Source of the DNA: Flavipsychrobacter sp.
GTDB taxonomy: Bacteria; Bacteroidota; Bacteroidia; Chitinophagales; Chitinophagaceae
Assembly: GCA_031292525.1 (NCBI GenBank)
Contig: JARLGY010000003.1
Location: forward strand, 1 to 36,888
DNA: 36,888 nt
Direction of reading: 5' to 3'
In this document: in pieces, positions 24,527 to 34,627 of the stretch
How positions within the stretch are numbered: the stretch's first letter is position 1
Layout: each line of letters opens with the position of its first letter
Translations under genes and position numbers: made by a program
The notes under the pieces: model-generated
Told to the model about the DNA's origin: nothing
Seen by the model: only the letters and a program-made list of their open reading frames with translations
The model's database searches: none

Positions 24527-27500
24527 CTATCGTACCAGATAAACTTCACCCTGTTCTTTTATTTCCTTACCACTTGGGTTACAAACATAGTCAATATACC
24601 AGAAGTAGGTATCCATATCCTGTGGTACACCATTGTAGTTACCATCCCAACCCTTCAGCTCGTCGGTAGTCTGGAACACTGTTTGTCCCCAACGATTAAC
24701 TACACGGAAGTCCCTGATGGTATGGTGACCAATAGTGAGTACATGGAAGATATCGTTCTTATTATCACCATTTGGTGTAAAGGCATTCGGCATATACAGG
24801 TTGCAACAAGGCTGTATGTTTACATAAGCGCTATCGTTACCCACACAACCGAAGTCTGATGTTACCGTCAGGTATATAGAAGCTGAGAAATCTATGTTAG
24901 CATACAGCTTAGGAGCGTTGTTACCATGTTTGAAGAACTGCGTTGGTGACCATTGGTATTGGTAGCCTGGATTAATAAGGCCTGCAGAAACTTCTACACT
25001 GTCGCCAGAGCAGACGTTGTTAAGATCCTTCGCATCTACACTTACTATATGCGTATCTGGTATGGCATGTACGTTCACAGTATCGGCAGCCGGTTGTGAA
25101 GTACAATTGTTGATAGTAGTAGTAAGCGTTACAATGTGCACACCCGGAGTAGTCCACTCTATATTGTACGGGCCACCAGGACTTGCACTGCTTATTATAG
25201 TACCACCATCAAAGTTGTAATTGTACAGTTGTGTACCCGGAGTTTCGCCTGCAAGGCCAACAACTACAATATCATCCTGACAAACAGAGTGCAGTGAGCT
25301 GATAGCTGCAATAGGCTGCGGCCTTACCTGTACAGTAATGGTGTTTGAAGAGCTCTTACAGTTACCATTGCTCACAGAAAGCATGAGTGGCTGGTTACCG
25401 GCAGAATCGAAACGTACCAATATAGTACCAGGGCTTGTGCTGGAAACGATGGTAGCACCTTGTGGCAGTATCCAATCGAATGCAGCAGAAGTGAGCGCAT
25501 TACCGAAGTAGAAGAACGTCATGGTATCGTGCTGGCAAACATAAGCGCCAGGACTCTTGATAACAACATTTGGTTTGTAGAATATGTACACATGCTGCGG
25601 TACGCGATCACTTTCGCAACCATTTACCGTTTGTGTTACATAGTATATAACAGTATCGGGATAGCTGGTTTGCGGTATTGGTGGTACCGGTGTACCTACA
25701 CCACCATAGCCTACATTGTACCAGCGTATATTCTGGCCAATTGCTGTGAGCGGTGCAGCAGCATCGTTCTGGCAATAGCTTATATCCTGCACTATAGGAG
25801 GCTGTGGTTTTTGTTTCACAATAACAACTATAGGTGTACGGTTACTTTCGCAGCCATTTACTGTTTGCGATACATAATACACATAGTTAGCCGGGCTTAC
25901 TGTTGATGGAGTTGGCGCTATTGGAGAACCTACACCACCAGAGGCTGAAGTGTACCACAGCAAGTTTTGGCCTGTTGCTGACAGCAGTGCAGCTCCATCG
26001 TACTGGCAATACGTAATTGTATTTGACGGTACATATGGCGGTGCAGGTTTCTGGTTGACAGTGATAACTATTGTCGCCCTTGGACTTTCGCAACCACCTG
26101 CTGTGGTGCTCTGTGTGACATAGTAATTGAATATACCTGGCAATGAATCGTTAGGTATTGGTGCAGTGGTACTGCCTACAAGGTCTGCAGGACTCGTATA
26201 CCAATGCAGGTTGGTACCTGTAGCAGTAAGCGGGCTAGGATTGCTAAACTGGCAGATGGTTTGGTTGGTTACCAAAGGAGGATTAGGACTCTGACCCACT
26301 ATAACAGTTGTTGTGCCCGGCAATACCGATTTGCAACCATAAGAGTTGATGACATAAGCAGAGTCTATACCATTGTTGGCAGTAGTAGGATTGTTGACCA
26401 CAACATTTTTGGTAGTTGCAGAAACACCACCCGGACCTGACCAAATGTATGTGATAGGACCAGGGCCTGCGCCTGTGGTATCTAGGAACAGCCTGAGCGG
26501 GCTTGAACCGCTACATATTGGTGAGTTGCTGGTTGCGGTAGGATTACCGGGAACAGGATAAATCACCACATTTATTCTTGTAGCTGTATCTGAAAGGCAA
26601 CCGTTGTAGTTGGCATAAGCTTGATAAACACCAGCATCAGATAGTGGTGCTGCAGGAATGCCGACGCTGCTTAAACTGAAATTAGAAGCGTCAATACCTG
26701 GGCCACTCCATATCGGAGTTGCTGTAGCAAACGGTGCAGGTTCTGTAAATGTAAGGTGCAGGTTCTGATATGCACATATAGGCGAGTTGCTGGTAAGCAC
26801 AGGCGCTACAGGTTTTGGATTGACCATAACTTGTACAGTAGCAGGGTTGGCTGAATGGCAACCGTTTGCAAAGTAAACAAACACACTGTATAAGCCGGAA
26901 TCGCTGAGCTGTACCGGGCTAATGGTATAGTTCTGTTGATTTGAAGTATGCAGGTTTGGATTCAATGCATTTTTAGCCGTCCAGGTATAAGTTATTGGAG
27001 CAGTTGTAGTAGTATCTAAAGCACGCAGGTTTAAAGTAGCACCTTCACATAGCGGCGAATTGCTGGTAGCAGTAGGATCGCTAGGTATAGGATTAATTTT
27101 TACGCGGGTACTAGCAGTAGCCAACGATGCGCATCGGCTAAGGTAAGAAGTAACTATGTAAACACCAGAGTCAGCATACGGAGTACTTATAATGCTCGGG
27201 TTCTGCACCTGGGCAGAGAACGCTGGTGTGCCAGGACCTGTCCAGCTAAAGCTATCTGCATTGGCAGAAGTAGCTTGCAGGTTTAAGGTTGAACCCAGAC
27301 AAACGGGTGAGTTACTGCTGGCACTAGGATTGCCCGGTACCGCTTTTACATTCAGGAACAAAGTATCTGGCAGCGAAACGCAACCGGTACTACTATTAAT
27401 AGCTACTACTGAATAGTGACCACCATTAGCAAAAGTTGCAGAAGTCTGCGAATAAGTTGGTGTGGTTTGTACATCACCAGCACCATTAGGACCTTGCCAT

Positions 27501-30500
27501 TTGTATGACACACCACCCGTAGTGCTGCTTGCCAGCAACGATATAGGGCTACTTACGCATACTGAGTCAAGGTGATTACCTGGCAATACAGTAGGTGTAT
27601 TTGGCAATGGATTCACGGTAACATTGAATGGAAAAGGAACACTTGAACAAGTTTGGCTACCAAAAGCAGAATACACTATCAACGTATAACCCCCACCATC
27701 AACAAAACCTGCTGAAGCTTTGCCTGGATTCGCATCTACACTATCGCAATAGCATAAAGGCAGCGATGTACTACCGCCAGGTGTAAATGGATTACCATTT
27801 ATAGGACCTTGCCAGTAATAATTAGTTGGGCTAGATGAAGGTGTTACTGTTGAGAAGAAAGATATAGGCTGATTCAAACAAACAGACGCTGTTGTTGCAC
27901 CGGCATTAATGATGGTAGGTGGCTGTCCTATTATCAAAGTGTTGGTAACACTTGAAGATACACATCCCAGAACACTATCATAAACAACATAAGCGCCAGC
28001 ATATGAATTGGTAACACCACCACTTACAAATACAGAGCTACCAGTAGTTGTATTGGTATAACCATTAGGGCCATTGACAATATAATATGCACCTGCAGGA
28101 CCACCACTAAGATTTATAGAAAATGCCTGATTAAGACAAACTGAGTCGTTTATTAATGCTTGTGCAACAGGAGGAGTTGGTATTGCTGAGCTTACATGCA
28201 GGGTCTCACTATTGCTGGTAACCGGGGCACCGCACAAACCTGAAACTGTTACAGTATATAAGTAACCATTCATACCAGCAGTAACGCTAGGCAGTGTGTA
28301 AGGATTGGTGGTTGCACCAGATAGTGGAGTAAAACCACTACCTGTATTTACATTCCACTGATAGGTAAGGTTGTTACCTGTTGTGGTAGCAGTAGCAAGC
28401 GTAACATTTGACCCTACACAACCATAAACGTCTGTAGGTATTGTTGCGCTTACAGATGGACTGATATGCAACGTATCAGGATTAGATACTACAATACCAG
28501 AGCAAGGGCTTGATATAGACAAACGATACAAATAACCGTTCATACCGGCAGTTGCGCCAGTAATAGCAAGTGTAGTAGTAGTTACACCTGAGTAAACACC
28601 AGCATTACTAAGCGGAGTATAGTTGCCACCATTATTGGTACTTACGGTCCATTGGTAAGAAAGTGTACCTGATGATGCTGCAGCTGATATAGTGGTATTA
28701 CCACCTGCACATACATATGTAGATGGAGCAGGCTGTGTGGTAACAACAGTAGTACCACTTACAATAATACTAATAGGATACGAAGTAGTACATGTACCAT
28801 TGTTAATGGTAAAGGTACCTGTATATGTGTTGACAGTTGCAGTACCTGGTATTGTAACAGGTACTGTGCCTAGATTTGGAAACACTGCATTGGTTACGTT
28901 TGTGAAACCGGCAGTTATAGCAGGAGCGCTCCATACAATAGAATAAGTGTATATCGGCAGGAGCGTATAAGTCAGGTTTACATAACCATTAGCTGAGTTA
29001 TAGCCTGGGGTGCTGGTCGCTCCTGTAAGACCACCAAGATAGTCTGAACCACCACCTGCGCCACCACCACCACAATCGCCAGTTGAGCCGCCGCCGCCGT
29101 AGTAGCCGCCGCCGCCGCCGCCAGACTCGCTTGGGTTGTTATTACCGCCCAAGCCAAGTGTACCTGCAGAACCTGAAGTAATAGTAGGGAATGTACCACC
29201 AGCGCCACCAGCAGTTTGGCTACCGCCTAAACCTGCTTCAGGAGCATAGGCTGACGTACCGTTGCCAGCTGTTGCACCACCACCTATACCACCATTATTA
29301 GATATTCCATAGTGATAACCGGCACCACCACCACCACCAGCTACGGCTACTCTGTTGGTAAAGGCTACCCCACCAACACGTATATCGGTAGCACCGCCGC
29401 CGCCGCCGCCGGTAGCATCACCACCGACAGTGCTAGAGCACACATTGTTTGGTGTAGCAGTACCACCGCCATTGAAACCACCATTAGAGGGAACACCCAA
29501 AGAGTTACCATCGGCACCAGAGCCACCTACATATATATTAAGAACCTGTCCCGGTATAGTAGCCAGTGTACCCTGTATCCTGCCACCAGCAGCCCTGTTA
29601 GTAGGTACATTAGCAGATCCGCCACCCTGGGCGCCGCTTGCATCAACAGTTATAGAAGATACGTTGGCCGGTACCGTAAATGTTTGAACACCGCCTGTGT
29701 AACCAAAGATGCTAGTAGTTACACCACCACCTGTGCCACCCGATAGACCAGTAAAGGAAAGTGAAGTGCTTGTAGTACCCGTACATACTGACGGGTTAGG
29801 ATTAGTGAAAGTAAGTGTAGGTGATGTATTTACATGAAGTGTAGCAGACCCGCTTGTAACCGGTGACGGTGAACAAGTGCCAGATACAATTACGTTGTAT
29901 TGATAACCGTTCATAGCTGTTGTACCACCCGTAATAGTAAGTGAAGCAGAGTTATAACCACCATAAACAGGGCTAGTAGCACTAGTTATAGGATTAAAAC
30001 CAGAACCAGTATTTACCTGCCACTGGTAGCTAAGACCGCTACCTGCAGCTACAACAGTAGCTGTAGTATTATAACCAGCGCATATAGTTGCCGGTGTAAG
30101 TGTAGCCCCACTGGTTATAGTAGGAGATGTATTTACATTAAGTACAACAGCGTTGCTATTAGAGCCAGCGGTACATGCACCGGTACCCGATACAACAACC
30201 CTGAACTGATAGCTATTTTGGCTAGCGGCAGGGCTGGCTATAGTATAGCTAGCTGAAGTGGCACCAGAAATATTAGTAAATGTACTGCCACCATTAGTGC
30301 TTTGCTGCCACTGGTAAGCAAAAGGAGTTGTACCACTTGCTACAGATGAATTAAATGTAACACTTGTGCCTGCACACACTGTAACAGGACCTGCAGGGGT
30401 AACAGTAACAGTACCCGCTGGGGTTTGTACAGATAACAATGCATTGCTGCTGGTTGTGGAAGGACATGTAGTAGATGAAATAACTACATTATATAGATAC

Positions 30501-33500
30501 CCATTCATTCCTGTTGTAGTAACAGGAGTTGTATATGTAGATGCATTTGTACCTACATTAGAATATGTTAAACCCCCGTCAGTACTTTGCTGCCATTGGT
30601 AACCTATGCCGGTTGCCGTAGCCACCACACTAAAGGTTGCTGTTGCACCTACACAAACTGTTTGATTAGTTGGTGCGGTTGTTACAGTTGGTGAACCATT
30701 AACAGTAAGCAGGGCTGTATTTGAGTATATGCTGCAACCGTTGGTAGTAGTAATTAATAGACGGTAGAGATTATTGTTCATTGAAGTAGTAACACCACTT
30801 AATGAAAGTATAGGTGAGGTGGCACCTGTAGTAGGTACACCATTTACCATATTGGTATAACTGGTACCACCGTTGGTACTTACCTGCCATTGGTAGGTGA
30901 CACCACCTGTAGAAACCACAGTGAATGTAGCATTGCCACCTGAGCAAACAGTAACAGGAGCAGGCTGACCAGTGATGGATGGCAGCGGGTTTACTGTAAG
31001 TGTTGCTGCAGTGCTGGTTGCAGTGCCGCAACCGCCTGTAGCTACGGCATTATACATATAACCATTTACAGCTGTACTTGCGCCGGTGATGGTAAGTGTA
31101 CCTGTACCGCTACCACTATAAATACCACCATCGGTAAGGGGAGTATAAGTAGCACCGCCATTGGTGCTTACCTGCCATTGGTAGGTAATAGTACCGGTAC
31201 CTGTGCCAGCAACAGTAAATGATGTACTGCCCGTAGTATTATTTCCACCAGCGCAAATAGTTTGCGAAGCAGGATTTGTTGTAATAACAGTAGAAGGTGT
31301 AACGGTTAGTGTAGCCGGGGTTGTTGTTACCGCCGGAGTACAAGTTCCCGAAACAACCAGTTGGTACAAATATCCGCTCATAGCAGTAGTAGCACCACTA
31401 ATAGTAAGTGTGGTTGTACCTACACCAGAATATGGCGGAGCGTTGGTAGTGATTGGCGTATAAGTGCTACCACCATTAGTGCTTACCTGCCATGTGTATG
31501 TAACACCGCTACCACTGCCGCCACCAGTAAATGATGTGTTGCCGCCATTACATATAGTAGAACTTACAGGATTAGCAGTAACCGCTGGAACCACAGTAAC
31601 ATTATATGTTGCAGTAGCAGAATTATTTCCAAAAGTAGTAACGATAGCAGAATATGTACCTGCCACTGTTGCATTATAAGTTAATGGTATGGTTGGTGTA
31701 AATAACTGTACACGACTGTTGTTATAGTCTGAAACATAAATAAACCCACCACCCGCAAGGTGCACAGTATATGCTAAACTTAACAGAGAAGCTGAAGAGC
31801 CAGAAGTAGCAGAAGGGGACCCTGCCACAGTAATGCCTGTAGTAGCAGCCGGAGCCCATTGCTGTATCCTGTTGTTATAGGCATCAGCCACATAAACATT
31901 ACCCAGACCATCTACAAAAACATTGGTTGGATTATTCAACTGATTTGCAGAAGCACCGCTACCATTACCACCCGCAACAGTAGTAGCTGAAGTAGCACTT
32001 GTTGAAGCTGCGCCAAAATTCTGAACCCTGTTATTGCCGAAGTCTGCAACATACAGAACACCTGCACCTGTAACAAAGATACCAGTTGGTGAGGTGAGTT
32101 GGTTTGCGCCAGTACCACTACCGTTGCCACCGGCAACTACAGTACCTGCAGTACCCTGGGTAGAACCTGAAGGGAACTTCATAACCCGATTGTTAGATTG
32201 ATCTGCTACATATATATTACCAGCAGCATCAACCTGCAAACCCTCGGGGCTGGAAAGTTGGCTCAAAGAAGTTACACCGAGACCTGCAACAGTTGTAGCA
32301 CTGGTACCAGAGGTAGAACCTGCTGGGAATTTTTGAATACGATTATTTCCTTCGTCGCTCACATATATATTACCAGCGTTATCTACCCAAACACCTGAAG
32401 GGCCATTAAGCTGAGTGGCGCCACTACCTGCAGTACCTGTACCCGCAACAATAGTTCCGGAAGTTGCAGAGGTAGAGCCTGAAGGAAATTCGATAACGCG
32501 ATTATTCAAATATTCCGCAATATAAATATTTCCAGAACCATCACGGTACAAAGAGTTAGGTCCATTTAGCTGATTAAGACCTGTACCTGCACCATTACCA
32601 CCAGCTATTGTTGTAGCGCTGGCACCCCATGTTGCTTTTACTGTTGACTGAGTAACACCATTTAACTGCCATACTATAGTAGCTGGCTGGATGCTGCTGG
32701 TAAGTGTAAGTGTACCTGTAGTGCATGATGGACCTGTAAGGTTAACTACAGGAGTAAGGGATAAAACTGTAAGTGTAGCACCAGTGCCTGTTGTTGCCAA
32801 AGCACAAGTGCTGTTGGTAGCTATAACACGATACAGGTAATTATTCATAGCTGCTGTAACACCATATACTGTAAGTGTATTTGTGGTGGCACCAGCGTAA
32901 GGAGCGCCATTGGTAATATTAGTATATAAAACACCACCATTAGTACTTACCTGCCATTGGTATGTGATAGTACCACCGCCAGTTGCAGTAGCTGTAAATA
33001 CTGCATTAGCATTTGTATATACAGTTTGGTTTGAAGGACCCGTTACTGTTGGTGCACCCGGAATTACAAAAGGTGCAGTTGTAGCGGTAGCACCTGTATA
33101 GGTAGTTACGATAGCTGTATAACTACCTGGCGTTAGTGCACTAAAAGTAAGTGGTATTGTAGGTGCAAATTGTTGTATCCTGTTGTTGTTAAAATCAGAC
33201 ACAAACAGGTTCCCGTTACCATCAATAACTACCCCAGTAGGAAAATTAAGCAGGGCAGCAGTAGAGCCAGATGTACCGGCAGCTGAACCCGCAACGGTTG
33301 TACCAGCAACCGCAGCTGAGGGCCATTTTTGCACCCTGTTGTTATTTGCGTCTGCTACATATATATTACCTAATCCATCTACAGCAACGCTTGATGGATA
33401 ATTGAGCTGATTTGTAGCAGTACCGGCACCATTACCACCTGCAACTGTTGTACCTGATGTTGCAGATGTAGAACCTGATGCGAATTTCTGTACTCTGTTA

Positions 33501-34363
33501 TTATTAGGGTCCGTTACATATAAATTACCTGAGGCATCCAGGCAAATACCGTCTGAACCAGCGAGCTGCGTAGCGCCATTACCATTACCATTACCACCAG
33601 CAACTATAGTACCATTGGTACCTGATGTAGAACCTGAAGGAAATTTGATTACCCTATAGTTAAAGTAGTCTGATACGTAAATATTTCCAGAGGCATCTAA
33701 AGCCAGACCTGTTGGTGAGCTAAGCTGAGAAAGTCCACTACCAGCAGTACCAGTACCGGCTACTGTTGTAGCTGCCGTACCGGATGTAGAACCTGAAGGG
33801 AATTTCTGGATACGCTGGTTATTCTGATCTGCCACGTATATATTACCTAGAGCGTCCACAGCTACACCACTGGGGGCATTAAGCGTTGTGGAAGTACTAC
33901 CCGATGCGCCAGTACCTGCTACTACAGTGCCTGAAGATGCGGATGTAGAACCGGCAGCAAATTCAATAATACGGTTATTACTTTGATCGGCAATATATGT
34001 ATTGCCAGCAGCATCGCGAAAGATACCCGCCGGTAAAGCTAACTGGTTAAGACCATTGCCATTACCATTACCACCGGCAATGGTTGTGGCATTTGCCCCC
34101 CATGTACCTGTCGCGGTGGTTTGTGTAACACCACCCAGCTGCCATGTGATCTGTGCTGGTTGTATACTGCTGGTCAAAGTTATTGTACCAGGAGCACACG
34201 CAGGCCCGGCCAGACTTACAGTTGGCGTTTGTGCCCATCCCGCCTGGGATGAAAAAAGTGCTGCTACTGCCAGTATCACACCCCTTCCCACACTCTTCCG
34301 GCACACATTTTTTATAGGCTCAAACATTCGGTTGTACAGCTGTTTCATATAGGCTATCCTCAT
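24527..34363 (-). CDS. Giant T9SS surface protein: NHL propellers, Ig-like array, glycine-rich domain, gliding-motility C-terminus
   Basis: This is a single 3278-residue frame. After an extended signal peptide (to about A44) come: a split Ig-like domain holding six NHL repeats (about 46-434); an Ig-like module with WQVSTNGG; a second split Ig plus six NHL repeats (about 536-924); six further WQ-type Ig modules; an Ig module with a glycine-rich insert (about 1551-1797); roughly nine Ig/PKD-like modules, each opening with a SxxxCxG or NSPxC pattern; three YCQ...GGVG...YYVTQTVNGCES modules (about 25580-26300); three PKD-like modules; and a CHU_C domain (last 95 residues, PNAFTPNGDNKND and RWGQTVFQ) for T9SS export. 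No protease or hydrolase motif is seen. It probably acts as an adhesin or stalk; NHL propellers typically bind other molecules. The ATG at 34363 is the first in frame; 34348 is an alternative. Length and the absence of stops argue for an intact gene. Confidence 0.88.
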   Translation of the reverse strand: MRIAYMKQLYNRMFEPIKNVCRKSVGRGVILAVAALFSSQAGWAQTPTVSLAGPACAPGTITLTSSIQPAQITWQLGGVTQTTATGTWGANATTIAGGNGNGNGLNQLALPAGIFRDAAGNTYIADQSNNRIIEFAAGSTSASSGTVVAGTGASGSTSTTLNAPSGVAVDALGNIYVADQNNQRIQKFPSGSTSGTAATTVAGTGTAGSGLSQLSSPTGLALDASGNIYVSDYFNYRVIKFPSGSTSGTNGTIVAGGNGNGNGATQLAGSDGICLDASGNLYVTDPNNNRVQKFASGSTSATSGTTVAGGNGAGTATNQLNYPSSVAVDGLGNIYVADANNNRVQKWPSAAVAGTTVAGSAAGTSGSTAALLNFPTGVVIDGNGNLFVSDFNNNRIQQFAPTIPLTFSALTPGSYTAIVTTYTGATATTAPFVIPGAPTVTGPSNQTVYTNANAVFTATATGGGTITYQWQVSTNGGVLYTNITNGAPYAGATTNTLTVYGVTAAMNNYLYRVIATNSTCALATTGTGATLTVLSLTPVVNLTGPSCTTGTLTLTSSIQPATIVWQLNGVTQSTVKATWGASATTIAGGNGAGTGLNQLNGPNSLYRDGSGNIYIAEYLNNRVIEFPSGSTSATSGTIVAGTGTAGSGATQLNGPSGVWVDNAGNIYVSDEGNNRIQKFPAGSTSGTSATTVAGLGVTSLSQLSSPEGLQVDAAGNIYVADQSNNRVMKFPSGSTQGTAGTVVAGGNGSGTGANQLTSPTGIFVTGAGVLYVADFGNNRVQNFGAASTSATSATTVAGGNGSGASANQLNNPTNVFVDGLGNVYVADAYNNRIQQWAPAATTGITVAGSPSATSGSSASLLSLAYTVHLAGGGFIYVSDYNNSRVQLFTPTIPLTYNATVAGTYSAIVTTFGNNSATATYNVTVVPAVTANPVSSTICNGGNTSFTGGGSGSGVTYTWQVSTNGGSTYTPITTNAPPYSGVGTTTLTISGATTAMSGYLYQLVVSGTCTPAVTTTPATLTVTPSTVITTNPASQTICAGGNNTTGSTSFTVAGTGTGTITYQWQVSTNGGATYTPLTDGGIYSGSGTGTLTITGASTAVNGYMYNAVATGGCGTATSTAATLTVNPLPSITGQPAPVTVCSGGNATFTVVSTGGVTYQWQVSTNGGTSYTNMVNGVPTTGATSPILSLSGVTTSMNNNLYRLLITTTNGCSIYSNTALLTVNGSPTVTTAPTNQTVCVGATATFSVVATATGIGYQWQQSTDGGLTYSNVGTNASTYTTPVTTTGMNGYLYNVVISSTTCPSTTSSNALLSVQTPAGTVTVTPAGPVTVCAGTSVTFNSSVASGTTPFAYQWQQSTNGGSTFTNISGATSASYTIASPAASQNSYQFRVVVSGTGACTAGSNSNAVVLNVNTSPTITSGATLTPATICAGYNTTATVVAAGSGLSYQWQVNTGSGFNPITSATSPVYGGYNSASLTITGGTTAMNGYQYNVIVSGTCSPSPVTSGSATLHVNTSPTLTFTNPNPSVCTGTTSTSLSFTGLSGGTGGGVTTSIFGYTGGVQTFTVPANVSSITVDASGAQGGGSANVPTNRAAGGRIQGTLATIPGQVLNIYVGGSGADGNSLGVPSNGGFNGGGTATPNNVCSSTVGGDATGGGGGGATDIRVGGVAFTNRVAVAGGGGGAGYHYGISNNGGIGGGATAGNGTSAYAPEAGLGGSQTAGGAGGTFPTITSGSAGTLGLGGNNNPSESGGGGGGYYGGGGSTGDCGGGGAGGGSDYLGGLTGATSTPGYNSANGYVNLTYTLLPIYTYSIVWSAPAITAGFTNVTNAVFPNLGTVPVTIPGTATVNTYTGTFTINNGTCTTSYPISIIVSGTTVVTTQPAPSTYVCAGGNTTISAAASSGTLSYQWTVSTNNGGNYTPLSNAGVYSGVTTTTLAITGATAGMNGYLYRLSISSPCSGIVVSNPDTLHISPSVSATIPTDVYGCVGSNVTLATATTTGNNLTYQWNVNTGSGFTPLSGATTNPYTLPSVTAGMNGYLYTVTVSGLCGAPVTSNSETLHVSSAIPTPPVAQALINDSVCLNQAFSINLSGGPAGAYYIVNGPNGYTNTTTGSSVFVSGGVTNSYAGAYVVYDSVLGCVSSSVTNTLIIGQPPTIINAGATTASVCLNQPISFFSTVTPSSSPTNYYWQGPINGNPFTPGGSTSLPLCYCDSVDANPGKASAGFVDGGGYTLIVYSAFGSQTCSSVPFPFNVTVNPLPNTPTVLPGNHLDSVCVSSPISLLASSTTGGVSYKWQGPNGAGDVQTTPTYSQTSATFANGGHYSVVAINSSTGCVSLPDTLFLNVKAVPGNPSASSNSPVCLGSTLNLQATSANADSFSWTGPGTPAFSAQVQNPSIISTPYADSGVYIVTSYLSRCASLATASTRVKINPIPSDPTATSNSPLCEGATLNLRALDTTTTAPITYTWTAKNALNPNLHTSNQQNYTISPVQLSDSGLYSVFVYFANGCHSANPATVQVMVNPKPVAPVLTSNSPICAYQNLHLTFTEPAPFATATPIWSGPGIDASNFSLSSVGIPAAPLSDAGVYQAYANYNGCLSDTATRINVVIYPVPGNPTATSNSPICSGSSPLRLFLDTTGAGPGPITYIWSGPGGVSATTKNVVVNNPTTANNGIDSAYVINSYGCKSVLPGTTTVIVGQSPNPPLVTNQTICQFSNPSPLTATGTNLHWYTSPADLVGSTTAPIPNDSLPGIFNYYVTQSTTAGGCESPRATIVITVNQKPAPPYVPSNTITYCQYDGAALLSATGQNLLWYTSASGGVGSPIAPTPSTVSPANYVYYVSQTVNGCESNRTPIVVIVKQKPQPPIVQDISYCQNDAAAPLTAIGQNIRWYNVGYGGVGTPVPPIPQTSYPDTVIYYVTQTVNGCESDRVPQHVYIFYKPNVVIKSPGAYVCQHDTMTFFYFGNALTSAAFDWILPQGATIVSSTSPGTILVRFDSAGNQPLMLSVSNGNCKSSSNTITVQVRPQPIAAISSLHSVCQDDIVVVGLAGETPGTQLYNYNFDGGTIISSASPGGPYNIEWTTPGVHIVTLTTTINNCTSQPAADTVNVHAIPDTHIVSVDAKDLNNVCSGDSVEVSAGLINPGYQYQWSPTQFFKHGNNAPKLYANIDFSASIYLTVTSDFGCVGNDSAYVNIQPCCNLYMPNAFTPNGDNKNDIFHVLTIGHHTIRDFRVVNRWGQTVFQTTDELKGWDGNYNGVPQDMDTYFWYIDYVCNPSGKEIKEQGEVYLVR
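25580..26300 (-). repeat. Three tandem Ig-like modules of about 234 bp
   Basis: Within the giant gene, three modules repeat at about 234-bp steps (for example TTCGCA...CCA near 25616, 25853 and 26087). The translation repeats CQ...PLTA.GQN..WY....GGVG.P..P.P...P....YYVTQ...GCES. The first copy is the most divergent (TAGGCESPR, no GGVG). Confidence 0.75.
28975..29712 (-). other. Encoded glycine-rich domain (ALK/LTK GRD-like) inside an Ig module
   Basis: Residues about 1551-1797 of the giant protein. The domain starts with QTFTVPANVSSITVDASGAQGG, continues with GGRIQGTLATIPGQVLNIYVGG, runs through long Gly blocks (GGGGGGATDIRVGG, VAVAGGGGGAGYHYG, GGGGGGYYGGGG) and ends in NGYVNLTY. This is the layout of the glycine-rich domain known from bacterial surface proteins and the ALK/LTK receptors. 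The Gly runs should form polyglycine-II helices. It is flanked by two halves of an Ig-like domain. Confidence 0.7.
31700..32620 (-). repeat. Encoded NHL propeller 2 (six blades)
   Basis: Residues about 582-888. Six blades each have the NHL core (P.gv.vD..GNiYVaD..NNRiqkf). Blades 4 and 6 are degenerate (VTGAGVLYVAD and LAGGGFIYVSD lack the Asp). Direct duplicate of 33164-34090 at an offset near 490 codons. Confidence 0.85.
33164..34090 (-). repeat. Encoded NHL propeller 1 (six blades)
   Basis: Residues about 92-400. Six blades with cores such as GVAVDALGNIYVADQNNQRIQKF, separated by PSGSTSGT.. TVAGGNG.G loops. All six keep Asp and Asn of the motif. Confidence 0.87.
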
Positions 34364-34374
34364 TTAACTTAATA

Positions 34375-34405
34375 GACTGTTATTGACTGTTAATATAGAC
34401 TGTTG
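34375..34405 (-). repeat. Three short direct repeats just upstream of the giant gene
   Basis: AACAGTC occurs three times on the minus strand (plus-strand GACTGTT at 34375, 34385 and 34398), 12-42 bp before the ATG. They could be a regulator site or part of the mRNA leader. No exact TAnnTTTG is found in 34364-34627; TAGGTTGG at 34479-34486 is the closest. Confidence 0.5.
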
Positions 34406-34569
34406 TAAACGCTCTAGGGTTGGTGCCGGTATCATATTATTAGATAAGAAGACAGGAATATGACAATACGCCATACCCCCAACCTAAATAGTTACCAACA
34501 ATATTAACAAAAGATTGCCGTAATGTCTTAATAAAATGGTTTTTTTTTTTGAAAATAATATGCTATAAA

Positions 34570-34607
34570 AAAGCCCTGAAGATATTAGCTAATATCTTCA
34601 GGGCTTT
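34570..34607 (-). terminator. Terminator of typA, a 38-bp perfect palindrome
   Basis: The two 19-bp arms (AAAGCCCTGAAGATATTAG and its complement) pair perfectly, with no unpaired loop in the DNA; in RNA about four central bases stay unpaired. On the minus strand it is followed by TTTATAG after the AAAGCCC complement, so a T run is present. It lies 20 bp after the typA stop. Confidence 0.88.
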
Positions 34608-34627
34608 AATATAAAAAATCAGTATTC

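Noticed and set aside
29000-29460. Triplet runs (CCGCCG, ACCACC) that look like a simple-sequence repeat
   Set aside because: They encode the glycine blocks of the GRD-like domain in a single open frame; no sign of slippage or frameshift.
31700-34090. Regular repeats that might suggest a CRISPR array
   Set aside because: The period is about 150 bp, repeats are diverged and translate in frame into NHL blades.
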